A DNA stretch of 64,000 nucleotides from UBA10364 sp049611965 (GTDB taxonomy: Bacteria; Bacteroidota; Bacteroidia; Flavobacteriales; Schleiferiaceae): NCBI GenBank assembly GCA_049611965.1, contig JBMZBC010000003.1, positions 44,635 through 108,634 of the forward strand, in the 5' to 3' direction. The notes under the pieces were generated by a model, which was given only the letters and a program-made list of their open reading frames with translations, was not told the DNA's origin and made no database searches. The translations under genes were made by a program, and so were the position numbers. Shown one piece after another: positions 34,263-43,319 of the stretch; positions within the stretch are counted from its first letter, which is position 1; each line of letters opens with the position of its first letter.

Positions 34263-35389
34263 AAATCTTAAAAAGAATAGTTGCCGTTATTGTTGTACTC
34301 CTTGTAGCGGTAAAATTATCTCCATACGAATACTTGATTAAGGGTGTGAAGAACACGTACCTCAAAGGCTACACGTCTGCCCATCTGTACGACCGTGAAT
34401 ACTTCGACCAACGCGAAATCCCGGTGATGCTTCCTAAAAAATTAGCGGTGTCCGATTCCGTTTCGTTGTCCATCGACGACGAGCTTAGAGGTCCTCTGGA
34501 GCGCGTAGGCACCAAAGGAATGTTGGTACTCCAAAACGACGAGATTGTTTACGAAGAATACTGGGACCAGCACGATACCACAGCTGTTTCGAACAGTTTT
34601 TCGACGGCAAAATCGGTCATTACTCTACTTACGCAGATTGCTGTTCAAGACGGCTACATTGGTTCATGGGACGACCTAGTGACCGATTACATCCCTGAAT
34701 ATGAAATCCCGGAAGGCGTTACCACACCTACACTGCGCCACCTCAGTACGATGACCGCCGGTCTTCAGTTTGACGAGAACTACAAGGACCCATTCAACAA
34801 AACAGCCAAGCTCTACTACAGCGATGATGTGGTGGCTACTGCGTTAAGCATCCCTCCAGGGAAGTTCGAAACGGGCACGCAATGGGAGTACCAAAGCGCC
34901 TGTACACAACTGCTCACCATTGCGCTTTCGCGCGCCATTGGAGAGAGCGTTTCTTCGTTCGCCAACCGCGAGCTTTTTGCCAAAGTGGGTTTTGAAGTGC
35001 CAACGACTTGGCACCTTGACCGCGCCGGTGGATTCGAGCTCGGGTATTGCTGTTTGAATGCTGCTGTGCGCGACTTTGCTAAGCTCGGTATGCTCGTAAA
35101 CAACCACGGATACATTGATTCAAATTCAGTGATAGACTCTGCCTTCATCGCAGCTGCCCAAGTAGGCTACAAGAGCCCCTACTACGGCCACAGCTTTTGG
35201 ATCTATCCAGACGTTGAAGCACGTAATTATTCGTTCCGCGGCCTTGGCGGCCAGCTGATTATCATATTGCCGGATTACGACATGGTGATCATGCGCGTTG
35301 GTGAGAAAGCGGGCGATCGCTACGAGAGTGATTTCAGGTCTATTGGTCGCGAACTCATCAAACAAGCCGAACGCTGGCAAGCAAACTAA
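34259..35389 (+). CDS. Serine hydrolase, beta-lactamase (class C)/D-Ala carboxypeptidase-like
   Basis: A 376-residue protein with an N-terminal membrane anchor (about 5-20), so the active domain is periplasmic. The nucleophile motif is S115-T-A-K118, the second motif is Y211-Q-S213, and a late GLGGQ stands where the KTG-like motif is expected. Such proteins hydrolyse peptides, esters or D-amino-acid bonds; a true beta-lactamase role is not indicated. It overlaps lipB and precedes the ABC ATPase gene by 9 bases. Confidence 0.83.
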   Translation: MKILKRIVAVIVVLLVAVKLSPYEYLIKGVKNTYLKGYTSAHLYDREYFDQREIPVMLPKKLAVSDSVSLSIDDELRGPLERVGTKGMLVLQNDEIVYEEYWDQHDTTAVSNSFSTAKSVITLLTQIAVQDGYIGSWDDLVTDYIPEYEIPEGVTTPTLRHLSTMTAGLQFDENYKDPFNKTAKLYYSDDVVATALSIPPGKFETGTQWEYQSACTQLLTIALSRAIGESVSSFANRELFAKVGFEVPTTWHLDRAGGFELGYCCLNAAVRDFAKLGMLVNNHGYIDSNSVIDSAFIAAAQVGYKSPYYGHSFWIYPDVEARNYSFRGLGGQLIIILPDYDMVIMRVGEKAGDRYESDFRSIGRELIKQAERWQAN

Positions 35390-35398
35390 AACGCTTCT

Positions 35399-36907
35399 AT
35401 GCCTTCACCGCTGGTCAACATACAAGGCTTAAACATCTCCTTCGGCACGACCGAGGTACTCAGTGATTTTAACTTACAAATCGAGGAAGGGGAGATCGTT
35501 TCAGTCGTTGGTGAGAGCGGCTCGGGAAAATCGGTTAGTGCCTTAATGAGCGTGGGCTTACTGAGCCCTAAAGCCTCTATAACTAGCACCCACGCTGAGG
35601 TCCTTGGCAGCAGTATTTCAAAGTTGTCTACGTCCGATTGGCAATCCTTACGCGGCAAAGAAATCGCTATGATTTTCCAAGATCCGATGACTGCCTTGCA
35701 CCCGTCTATGCGCATCGGAAAGCAGCTCGATGAGGTATTGGAAACACATACTAACCTGTCTGCAGAGGAGCGCAAGGACAAAGTTCTTCAGGCATTGGAT
35801 GAGGTCAGCATCCCTGATCCCGAGGCAAGCGCTAAGAAATACCCGCACGAGATGAGCGGCGGGCAGCGCCAGCGCGTGGTTATTGCCATGGCGATGCTTT
35901 TGGAACCTAAACTCATTATTGCCGACGAACCCACCACAGCCTTAGACAAGGAGGTGGAAGCCACAGTTCTCGAACTGCTGAGCACCTTGGTCAAAGACAA
36001 AGGTTGTGCGCTTTGGTTTATCTCCCACGATCTTGAGGTCGTCGCCGAATTCTCCGATCGTGTCGTGGTCCTGTACAAAGGCAAAACGGTCGAGCAGGGC
36101 GCTGCAAAAGAAGTATTCAATGCGCCCAAGCATCCCTATACCAAGGGCCTACTGGCGTGTCGTCCTCCTAAGAGCGGTCGTCCGTATCCACTGCCTGTTC
36201 TTTCGGATTTCTTGGAAGGCAACGGCGCCCCCAAAGCGACCAAACTAGTTGCTCCAAAAACCGATTCTAAGGCCCTACACATTGAAGGGCTGAACATAGG
36301 ATATACGGTACGAAAAGGCTGGAAGAAATCGACAAAATGGGTCGTACAAGACCTTGATGTAACACTGAACACCGGTGAAACACTAGGCCTTATAGGGCCC
36401 TCGGGAAGCGGCAAGAGCAGCATTGGAAGAGCAGTAGTAGACCTCGTTCCATCGAGCTTTTCCATTCGAAATTTTGAAGGCAATGAAGGCCGGGTCCAAT
36501 TCATTTTCCAAGACCCATCATCCGCCTTAAACCGAAGCCATACCATAGGTCGCATTCTTGACCAAGTCCTTTCCCACCACGCGCCAGAGCTCTCCGCTGT
36601 GGGGCGCAAGGAAAAGGCATCTGCTTTGTTGCAAGAAGTCGGCTTGCACCCTTCCGACCTCAGCAAAAAGCCCAAGGACTTCTCTGGCGGCCAGCGACAG
36701 CGCATAGGCATTGCTAGAGCCTTGGCAGCAGATCCAACAGTATTGATATGTGATGAAAGTGTTAGTGCCTTAGACGTGAGCGTTCAAGCACAGGTACTTA
36801 ATCTTCTGAATGGGATCAAAAAAAATCGGGGCCTGAGTATGATTTTCATCTCTCACGACCCCGATGTTATTCGGTACATGTGCGACCGCATTCAGCAGCT
36901 TTCCTAA
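35399..36907 (+). CDS. Fused oligopeptide-type ABC transporter ATP-binding protein (two ATPase domains)
   Basis: A 502-residue protein with two nucleotide-binding domains in tandem. The first has Walker A GESGSGKS near 39-46, signature MSGGQRQR and Walker B LIIADEPTTALD. The second has GPSGSGKS near 339, FSGGQRQR and LICDESVSALD. The first domain carries the C-terminal peptide-transporter extension (HPYTKGLL). This DppD-DppF (YejF-like) fusion normally energises peptide or nickel uptake through DppB/DppC-type permeases. No permease or binding protein is near, so the partners are elsewhere. The second domain lacks a full C-terminal extension. Confidence 0.88.
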   Translation: MPSPLVNIQGLNISFGTTEVLSDFNLQIEEGEIVSVVGESGSGKSVSALMSVGLLSPKASITSTHAEVLGSSISKLSTSDWQSLRGKEIAMIFQDPMTALHPSMRIGKQLDEVLETHTNLSAEERKDKVLQALDEVSIPDPEASAKKYPHEMSGGQRQRVVIAMAMLLEPKLIIADEPTTALDKEVEATVLELLSTLVKDKGCALWFISHDLEVVAEFSDRVVVLYKGKTVEQGAAKEVFNAPKHPYTKGLLACRPPKSGRPYPLPVLSDFLEGNGAPKATKLVAPKTDSKALHIEGLNIGYTVRKGWKKSTKWVVQDLDVTLNTGETLGLIGPSGSGKSSIGRAVVDLVPSSFSIRNFEGNEGRVQFIFQDPSSALNRSHTIGRILDQVLSHHAPELSAVGRKEKASALLQEVGLHPSDLSKKPKDFSGGQRQRIGIARALAADPTVLICDESVSALDVSVQAQVLNLLNGIKKNRGLSMIFISHDPDVIRYMCDRIQQLS

Positions 36908-37044
36908 GAGGGATTCCGATTTCTATTTTTTGGTGCCTTACATTTAGTTAAAACCCAAATACCTTATTATTAACACATTAGGGTCAAAATGAAACAAGTA
37001 ACGTTTTCATAAAGTGTAACTTTTCTCTACTTAAAAGTGCAATT

Positions 37045-38742
37045 ATGAAGAAGCTATTACTTTCAGTTGTACTCCTTTCCTTTTCTCATGTATGTTCCGC
37101 GCAACTCCAAGTTGATCTCGGTGGAGCGTTTTCTTTCGAATATGTTGGTCTAAATACGGACGGAACAGTTAAATACGATGTGTATTTCAATTATTCGTCA
37201 GACTCAAGTTGGTCAAGCTCGATGACTACCTCTTTTGGCCGTTATAGAAAAGTGAGCCAAGCCGCGCCTTATCCCCAGGTTTCTATGTCCTCTGTACTTC
37301 AGGTAGGCAAACAATCGAACTGTAATGATGATTACAACTACAATAGAATGCGTTGGAAACAGACTATAGATTTGGACCCGTATTCTCAATATGAATTTGT
37401 CCACAACTGGTGCTGTCGTGTGCCATACATTGCAAATATTGACACGACTGGCGGTGTTCCTAATCAGTATGTACGGGCCATCATTTTAACGGGGCGTTCG
37501 GGCGTTAGAGCTTACAACAACAGTCCACAATACTCGGCCGAGTATTACAGTGCCCCAATAAATACATCGACTCCTATAGAGATATGTTCACCCGACCCTG
37601 ATGGAGACAGTCTTTCATTTACAATCATACCTAGCAAGAAGGGCTCGATTAGTCAGTATTTCTTGAACATGAACAATATCGACTACGACACCACCAACGG
37701 GTATACGAACGCTACCCCATTAGGTCCAGGAGGAGAATATACCCTTGATACAAACAATAGGGTATTGATGGTTAAAAACGATTCAGCACAGTTTAACCTT
37801 CTAACGGTTCGAATTATTGAATGGGCAAAAGACACGAATAATGTGCCGAAAATTATGGGCGTTACTAACAGGGAAATAATGGTAGACTTTACAGACAACT
37901 ATACGCCCAGCATGTACGGTATAAGCGCAAATTATGCGTCGTCGACATTGTATTCTGACAGCGTTTATGTCAACCTCAAGGAAAACATAAGCATCACTTC
38001 ACACAGTCTTGACTCAAACATCGTTTGTCTTGTTAGTCCAAATGGCGATACATCTGGGATTAGCGGTATTCATTATTCGGGCTCAAACAGCGAACTGTTT
38101 TTACGTACAGACTCTATAGACCTCCCGGGAGTGTGGAAGGTCTATTTTACGCAACACGGCAATTTTGCAAACCGAGGAGATTGTGGCGAGCCTTTAATAG
38201 ATACTGTGCTGCTCAACATCCCTATTCCGGACATTGATCTAGTGGGAGACACAGGGTATGTTTATGTTGGATCGCCAAGAGACTATTATGTGGTAAACGG
38301 ACAATTTTACGACTCTATTTCTTGGACATGCACCAACGGTACAATTACCGCAGGTCAACACGATTCCATTCAAGTTGAGTGGGGAGCAACATCTAACGGT
38401 CCAGGATTTTTGTTGGCGGAGGCTGTTAAACTCAAAGACGGGTCAAATTTCATATTATCTGTGAGCCGAGATTCGCTAACCGTTGATGTTAATGGACTTT
38501 CATTGGAGGATTTGGCGAATGACGTTTCTATATACCCCAATCCTTCAGCATACGAGATAGAAGTTAGAGGATTGAATGACGGCGTCCAATACGAAGTTAT
38601 AAACCCAGTAGGATTAACTGTACTAACCGGGAGGCTAGAAGACTCTAAAGTGAACGTATCGGCGTTACCGTCGGGTCCATACCTCTTGAAGTTCAGCACC
38701 GATGGCAAGTTCATATTTAAGGAGCTGATTATTTCGAGGTAA
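37045..38742 (+). CDS. Secreted T9SS cargo protein of unknown function
   Basis: A 565-residue protein with a signal peptide (cleaved after CSAQ). The first 300 residues resemble a domain found in large Bacteroidota surface proteins: NCNDDYNYNRMRWKQTIDL, then EICSPDPDGDSLSF and a beta-rich stretch. A PKD/Ig-like segment follows (about 395-475) and a T9SS type A domain closes it (VSIYPNPSAYEIEV ... LPSGPYLLKFSTDG). By eye the gene is AT-richer than its neighbours, with more AAT, ATA and TAT codons, as if acquired or under less constraint. 137 bases upstream are non-coding. Confidence 0.78.
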   Translation: MKKLLLSVVLLSFSHVCSAQLQVDLGGAFSFEYVGLNTDGTVKYDVYFNYSSDSSWSSSMTTSFGRYRKVSQAAPYPQVSMSSVLQVGKQSNCNDDYNYNRMRWKQTIDLDPYSQYEFVHNWCCRVPYIANIDTTGGVPNQYVRAIILTGRSGVRAYNNSPQYSAEYYSAPINTSTPIEICSPDPDGDSLSFTIIPSKKGSISQYFLNMNNIDYDTTNGYTNATPLGPGGEYTLDTNNRVLMVKNDSAQFNLLTVRIIEWAKDTNNVPKIMGVTNREIMVDFTDNYTPSMYGISANYASSTLYSDSVYVNLKENISITSHSLDSNIVCLVSPNGDTSGISGIHYSGSNSELFLRTDSIDLPGVWKVYFTQHGNFANRGDCGEPLIDTVLLNIPIPDIDLVGDTGYVYVGSPRDYYVVNGQFYDSISWTCTNGTITAGQHDSIQVEWGATSNGPGFLLAEAVKLKDGSNFILSVSRDSLTVDVNGLSLEDLANDVSIYPNPSAYEIEVRGLNDGVQYEVINPVGLTVLTGRLEDSKVNVSALPSGPYLLKFSTDGKFIFKELIISR

Positions 38743-38743
38743 T

Positions 38744-38866
38744 CTAATTATCCCGCTTTTCGAAATCTTCTTCACTGCGCTTGTTGTAGGCACGTATGCC
38801 CAAAACAACACAAGCGATAAGGATAAAGGCCCACACAGCGATGTTGATTGCTAATGCCGCGGGCAT
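38744..38866 (-). CDS. Small single-pass membrane protein (40 residues)
   Basis: An ORF of 40 codons, ATG at 38864-38866, which overlaps the stop of the YbjQ gene (TAATG). It has one hydrophobic helix (LAINIAVWAFILIACVVLGI), then a basic and acidic tail (RAYNKRSEEDFEKRDN), a positive-inside single-pass arrangement. The coupled start supports it being expressed with YbjQ. No family is recognised. Confidence 0.6.
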   Translation of the reverse strand: MPAALAINIAVWAFILIACVVLGIRAYNKRSEEDFEKRDN

Positions 38867-39180
38867 TATTTAAGTTTTACCGCAGTGCCGTAAGCAAGCA
38901 TTTCAGCTGCGCCTTGCATGACCATGGACGTGCCAAAACGAACGTTGATGACTGCATCCGCACCTAAGCGCTCCGCGTCTTGCAGCATTCTTTGCATGGC
39001 CTGTTCACGGCTTTGAGCTTGAAGCTTCGTGTATTCCTCTATTTCGCCACCGACGATGTTCTTTAGGCCGGCGAAAATATCTCGGCCAATGTTTCTGGCG
39101 CGAACGGTGGAGCCGCGGGCAATGCCTAGGATTTCAGAAATTTCTTTCCCTGGAACAGAGGAGGTGGTTGTGGTAATCAT
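38866..39180 (-). CDS. YbjQ family putative heavy-metal-binding protein
   Basis: A 104-residue protein started at the ATG at 39178-39180 (MITTTTSSVPGKEISEILG). The conserved RGSTVRARNIGRDIFAGLKNIVGGEIEEYT and GADAVINVRF stretches identify the YbjQ/UPF0145 family, which forms pentameric beta/alpha rings of unknown function. No Cys pair is present, so metal binding is doubtful. It is followed by the coupled 40-residue membrane protein. Confidence 0.88.
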   Translation of the reverse strand: MITTTTSSVPGKEISEILGIARGSTVRARNIGRDIFAGLKNIVGGEIEEYTKLQAQSREQAMQRMLQDAERLGADAVINVRFGTSMVMQGAAEMLAYGTAVKLK

Positions 39181-39206
39181 GATGTATGTTTTTTGGTCCA
39201 ATTAAG

Positions 39207-39461
39207 TTAGTTAATTGATCCCAAAACACGCTTCATAAATCCATTTAAAGCATCTTTTTTGGCAGTGCCCTGTGCGATTTCTTTCTGTACTTCTACCGCT
39301 CCGTAAAGGTTAGAGATCAATTCGCCAATGACTTCCATTTCCTCGTCTTTCAACGTTGGTACATCTGCTAGAGATTCTAAAACCTCGATGGTTTCGTGGA
39401 TATAATCCACATCGTTCTTCTCTACAAAGTCAACCAAATGCTTGATAAAGGGGATTTTCAT
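39207..39461 (-). CDS. DUF6952-like small protein
   Basis: An 84-residue acidic helical protein starting MKIPFIKHLVDFVEKNDVDY at the ATG at 39459-39461. Its C-terminus, DALNGFMKRVLGSIN, and the central LKDEEMEVIGELISNLYGA match my recollection of a conserved flavobacterial family (DUF6952). Function is unknown. It lies 26 bases upstream of ybjQ on the same strand. Confidence 0.7.
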   Translation of the reverse strand: MKIPFIKHLVDFVEKNDVDYIHETIEVLESLADVPTLKDEEMEVIGELISNLYGAVEVQKEIAQGTAKKDALNGFMKRVLGSIN

Positions 39462-39482
39462 AGGTCTGTTATTTTGCTCCAA

Positions 39483-39690
39483 ATGTAATAGCTTCTATGT
39501 ATTGGCTCAAGGCCTTCTTATAGATATTGGCAATCACGCTATTGATTTTTAAGGCATCGGACTGCGTAACTGACCTACCGATTTAAGATAAATAGAGGAA
39601 AGTCCCGGTCATAAGTCGGGGGGTCGCACAAGCAAAGATGCCGTAACTTTATACCCAACGTCAAACGACTACTGAAACTAAAAAGTTGAG
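39483..39690. other. Intergenic region without recognised gene
   Basis: About 208 bases between the divergent DUF6952-like gene and the GH13 gene. Near 39655 GTAACTTTATACC resembles a -7 box (TAACTTTA) for the GH13 gene. The string GAGGAAAGTCCCGG near 39595 resembles the P4 region of RNase P RNA, but the rest of that RNA is absent. Confidence 0.4.
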
Positions 39691-42598
39691 ATGAGAGCCT
39701 TTGCCATTACAGCCTTTACTGCGATGTCCTTTTTTGTCCAAGGACAGATTCTGAATATTACTCCTGCATTTCCGTCACAGAACGATACCATTACGGTCAT
39801 CTACGACGCAACGGAAGGAAATGGTGCGTTAACGGGCTACACACCGGTGTATGCACATGCCGGTTTGATAACCAACGCAAGTACAACGCCTACAGATTGG
39901 AAGCACGTTCAAGGAAACTGGGGTACAGCTGATCCCAATGTCTTGATGACTTCTCTGGGGAACAATCTCCACAAGTTAGAATACCACATCCCAACGTATT
40001 ACGGTTTTGGCAGCAACGTAACCGTTCAAAAACTAGCCTTTGTATTCCGTAACGCCAACGGAACTGTGGTAGGTCGCGCAGCAGACGGTTCGGACATCTA
40101 CTACGACATTTATCCAGCCAATGCTGGGCTTATCGCTCAATTCATGAAGCCCGAAAGCACACTTTTGATGGCTCCTACAGATTCTTTAGAGACCGTCGTA
40201 GCCGCTTCACGTTTTTGTGATTTAAAAGTCTATGATAACGGCACCTTGGTCTTCCAGGATTCCTCGAAGCAAGAAACATTCTACCTGAGCGACACAGTGC
40301 CGGGCATGCACACTGTTATTCTCGAAGCAACCGACAGCTCAACAACGGTTTACGACACCATCCAATACGCGGTAGAACCGCCGCTACAAGTCGCAACCCT
40401 GCCGGGCGGTATGGAAATGGGGCTTAATGAGCTGAACGACACGACTGTATTTTTTAAGCTGTACGCACCGGGCAAGAACCGTGTGTATGTGCTCACTTCT
40501 GTGAACGACTATTTGCCAGAGCCTGAAAACGCAATGACTAGAACGCCGGGGGGCGCTTGGTGGTTTAAGGAGCTCACTGTGCCAGCAGGCCAGCCATTTA
40601 CCTACCAGTACCTGATTGACGGACAACTTCGCGTGGCGGATCCTTTCTCGACCTTAATCTTGGACCCTTGGAACGACGGGTACATTTCTTCGTCTACCTA
40701 CCCCAACTTACCGGCTTATCCGGCAGGAAAAACTACGGGTAACGTCTCCTTGTATGAAACCGCGAAGACGCCCTACCAATGGAAGAATACCAACTTCCAA
40801 GCGCCGCCGCAAGAGGAGTTGGTCATCTATGAGTTGCTCATCCGTGACTTTGTGACTACCCGCAACTACCAGACCGTCATAGATACCCTAGATTATATTG
40901 CGCGCTTGGGTGTAAACGCCATTGAATTGATGCCAAATTCCGAATTTGAAGGCAACTCTTCATGGGGCTATAACCCTTCGTTCCACATGGCAGTAGACAA
41001 GTACTACGGTACGCCTGATAAGTTCAAAGAGTTTGTGGACAGCTGCCACTCTAGAGGCATTGCTGTGATTACGGATCAAGTGTTCAACCACGCCTATGGG
41101 CAGAATCCTATCGCTCAGATGTGGTGGGACGGTGTGAACAACCGACCGGCAGCGAACAATCCGTACATGAACCAAAATTGCCCACACCCGCCAAACTGTT
41201 GGGGGAACGACTTTGATCACTTCGTACAGCCGACCCGCAATTACATGGATCGTATTAATACGTACTGGATTGAGGAATTTAAAATTGACGGAATCCGATT
41301 CGATTTCACCAAAGGTTTCACCAACAATTCAAATGCTGACAACTACTCGTCCTCGAGAATTGCGGCATTGAAGCGCATGGCTGATACCTTATGGAATGTT
41401 GATCAAGACTTTTACGTCATCCTAGAGCACTGGGGGCCGAACAACGAAGAAAAGGAGCTGAGCGACTACGGCATGATGCTTTGGGGTAACGCAACCCACC
41501 AGTACTACGAAGCCGCAATGGGATATACCAACAACAGCGACTTTAAATGGGGCATCTACAAGGAGCGCGGTTGGAACGACAAGCACCTGATTACCTACAC
41601 GGAAAGTCACGACGAGGAGCGTGCAGCATACAAGGTGAAGACCTACGGGAACTCTAGCGGTAGCTACGACACCAAGACCTTGGCCACGCTTGCTGATCGC
41701 AAGATTTTGACCCATGCGTTCTTGTACACCATTCCGGGCCCGAAGATGATGTACATGTTCGAAGAATTGGCTTATGACATCTCCATCAACAACCCTTGTC
41801 GTATTTGTGAAAAGCCAATTTTATGGAGCTACTACGAAAATCAGCACCGCCAGAAAGTCTATTTCTACACAGCGGCGCTTATAGATATGCGCAGAAAGTA
41901 TGGCGTCTTTAACACGAACAACTTCACCTATGCACTCAACGGCGGTGCGAAGCGCATCAACCTTTCAGTTACCGACACCAATGCAACTGTAGTGGGGAAT
42001 TTCCGAGTAAACTCGGGCGATGTGTATCCTAACTTCCAGCACACAGGTACGTGGTACGACTACTTCACTGGCGACAGTATCGTGGTGACCAACGCAACGG
42101 CACCATTAACCTACCAACCGGGCGAGTGGCACGTGTATACGGATGTCAAGCTTAACAAAGCGGCCTTTATTGGTGATGAGGAACTTGAATTGGCACCAAG
42201 TAATGCAGCAGTATATCCGAACCCAACAAATGGACGCGTGGAGCTTCTCGTGGATGTTGCAGAAGGCNNNNNNNNNNNNNNNNNNNNNNNNNNNNNNNNN
42301 NNNNNNNNNNNNNNNNNNNNNNNNNNNNNNNNNNNNNNNNNNNNNNNNNNNNNNNNNNNNNNCAGTATATCCGAACCCAACAAATGGACGCGTGGAGCTT
42401 CTCGTGGATGTTGCAGAAGGCACAGAAGTACACTACGAGCTTTACGATATCACGGGCAGATCAGTATACCGCGGTGCTTTTAACGCGGCGTTGTACGGCA
42501 TCGAAGAACTTGATCTTCATCACTTACCGTCGGGAGCTTATGTGCTAAAGATTCAAGTGGGATCTAACGTGTACAACGAACGTCTGTTGATTGAATAA
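39691..42598 (+). CDS. Secreted GH13 alpha-amylase family enzyme with T9SS sorting domain (interrupted by assembly gap)
   Basis: A protein of 917 residues once the gap artefact is removed. It has a signal peptide (cleaved near VQGQ), an N-terminal starch-module-like region, an E-set/CBM48-like domain (about 250-340; VFFKLYAPGKNRVYVL) and a GH13 barrel (about 375-730). Catalytic residues are nucleophile D538 (GIRFDF), acid/base E579 (VILEHWG) and D641 (ESHDEE). A T9SS type A domain ends it (AVYPNPTNGRVEL ... LPSGAYVLKIQ). It probably cleaves alpha-glucans outside the cell. The N run at 42268-42362 breaks the frame on paper, but the 59 bases at 42209-42267 recur exactly at 42363-42421. Collapsing them keeps the frame through to the stop at 42598. 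Confidence 0.85.
42268..42362. other. Assembly gap (95 N) with 59-base overlap of flanks
   Basis: The 59 bases left of this N run (42209-42267) are identical to the 59 bases on its right (42363-42421). This is the pattern of two contigs that overlap but were joined with Ns. Confidence 0.95.
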
Positions 42599-42604
42599 GG
42601 TGGA

Positions 42605-43267
42605 TTAGCCAAGAAGGTGAACACCTTCTTTGTCCTGTGTGAGCACGCCCTTATGTTCAAGGTTTTTGAGCAATCGGCTGACAACCTCTCTTGAGGTGCC
42701 CAGCTCTGAGGCCATTTTTACTTTTGACAGCGACACTCCTCTGCGGTTGTTGAGCAGGCAGCGTTTTTCGATATACGCTAGCAAACGTGCTTCGAGTTGA
42801 TTGAAAATCGCATTATCGACCAAGCTCAGCAGCTCTTCAAACCTGCGGCGGAAATTCCCTAATTCATAGATCCGCCATTCGCTGAAAGCTTCCGTAATAG
42901 GGGTTAATTCAACCAGGGGAATATGCAAGATCTTCGCCGATGATTCGGCTTCTACAGTGATGGGCATATTGCCGTTGGGCAATTGAGAAAAGGCGGCACA
43001 CGGGCAGATTTCTCCGGGGGTCAAGAAGTACAACAGCAACTCCTTACTTGGATCGTCGTCGGCAATTCGCATTACGCGCGCGCTACCTTCAAGTATAATG
43101 GGCATAAAGTCCGCGTGGAGACCGTAATCAAGGACGAGGTCGCCCTTCTCATACTCCACTACTTCTCCAAGTTCTGTGAGGTGCTCTTTGAGCGCTGGTG
43201 ATAGGATATTAAACCCTTCGTGATCGAAATAAGATAAGGCCATGGCTTCAGTGTGTAATTGGACCAT
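42605..43267 (-). CDS. Crp/Fnr family transcriptional regulator
   Basis: Started at the ATG at 43265-43267, giving 220 residues; an internal Met eight codons later is another option. Earlier codons overlap the sulfotransferase gene and are not conserved. A cyclic-nucleotide-binding fold (about 20-140) contains GDLVLDYGLHADFMPIILEGSARV and the unusual ICPCAAF. The C-terminal winged helix has LSKVKMASELGTSREVVSRLLKNLEHKGVL. It lacks the full Cys set of an oxygen-sensing Fnr. The ligand is unknown; flavobacterial homologues often control redox or sulfur stress genes. It lies downstream of the sulfotransferase gene on the same strand and ends 6 bases from the GH13 stop. Confidence 0.87.
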   Translation of the reverse strand: MVQLHTEAMALSYFDHEGFNILSPALKEHLTELGEVVEYEKGDLVLDYGLHADFMPIILEGSARVMRIADDDPSKELLLYFLTPGEICPCAAFSQLPNGNMPITVEAESSAKILHIPLVELTPITEAFSEWRIYELGNFRRRFEELLSLVDNAIFNQLEARLLAYIEKRCLLNNRRGVSLSKVKMASELGTSREVVSRLLKNLEHKGVLTQDKEGVHLLG

Positions 43268-43319
43268 CAAAATAAGAACATTTCTCCATGTCCTAATTAC
43301 CCAAACAAAAAAAGCATTG

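Noticed and set aside
39590..39625. GAGGAAAGTCCCGG resembling the P4 region of RNase P RNA
   Set aside because: The intergenic region is only 208 bases and the other conserved RNase P parts (such as the AGA-x-ACCGCC end) are absent.
42209..42421. A true direct repeat or duplicated T9SS domain in the GH13 gene
   Set aside because: An exact 59-base copy at both edges of an N run is the usual result of unmerged overlapping contigs.
42143..42598. Separate small protein over the gap at the end of the GH13 gene
   Set aside because: Its second half is the C-terminus of the GH13 enzyme in frame after collapsing the 59-base repeat; its first half is out of frame.
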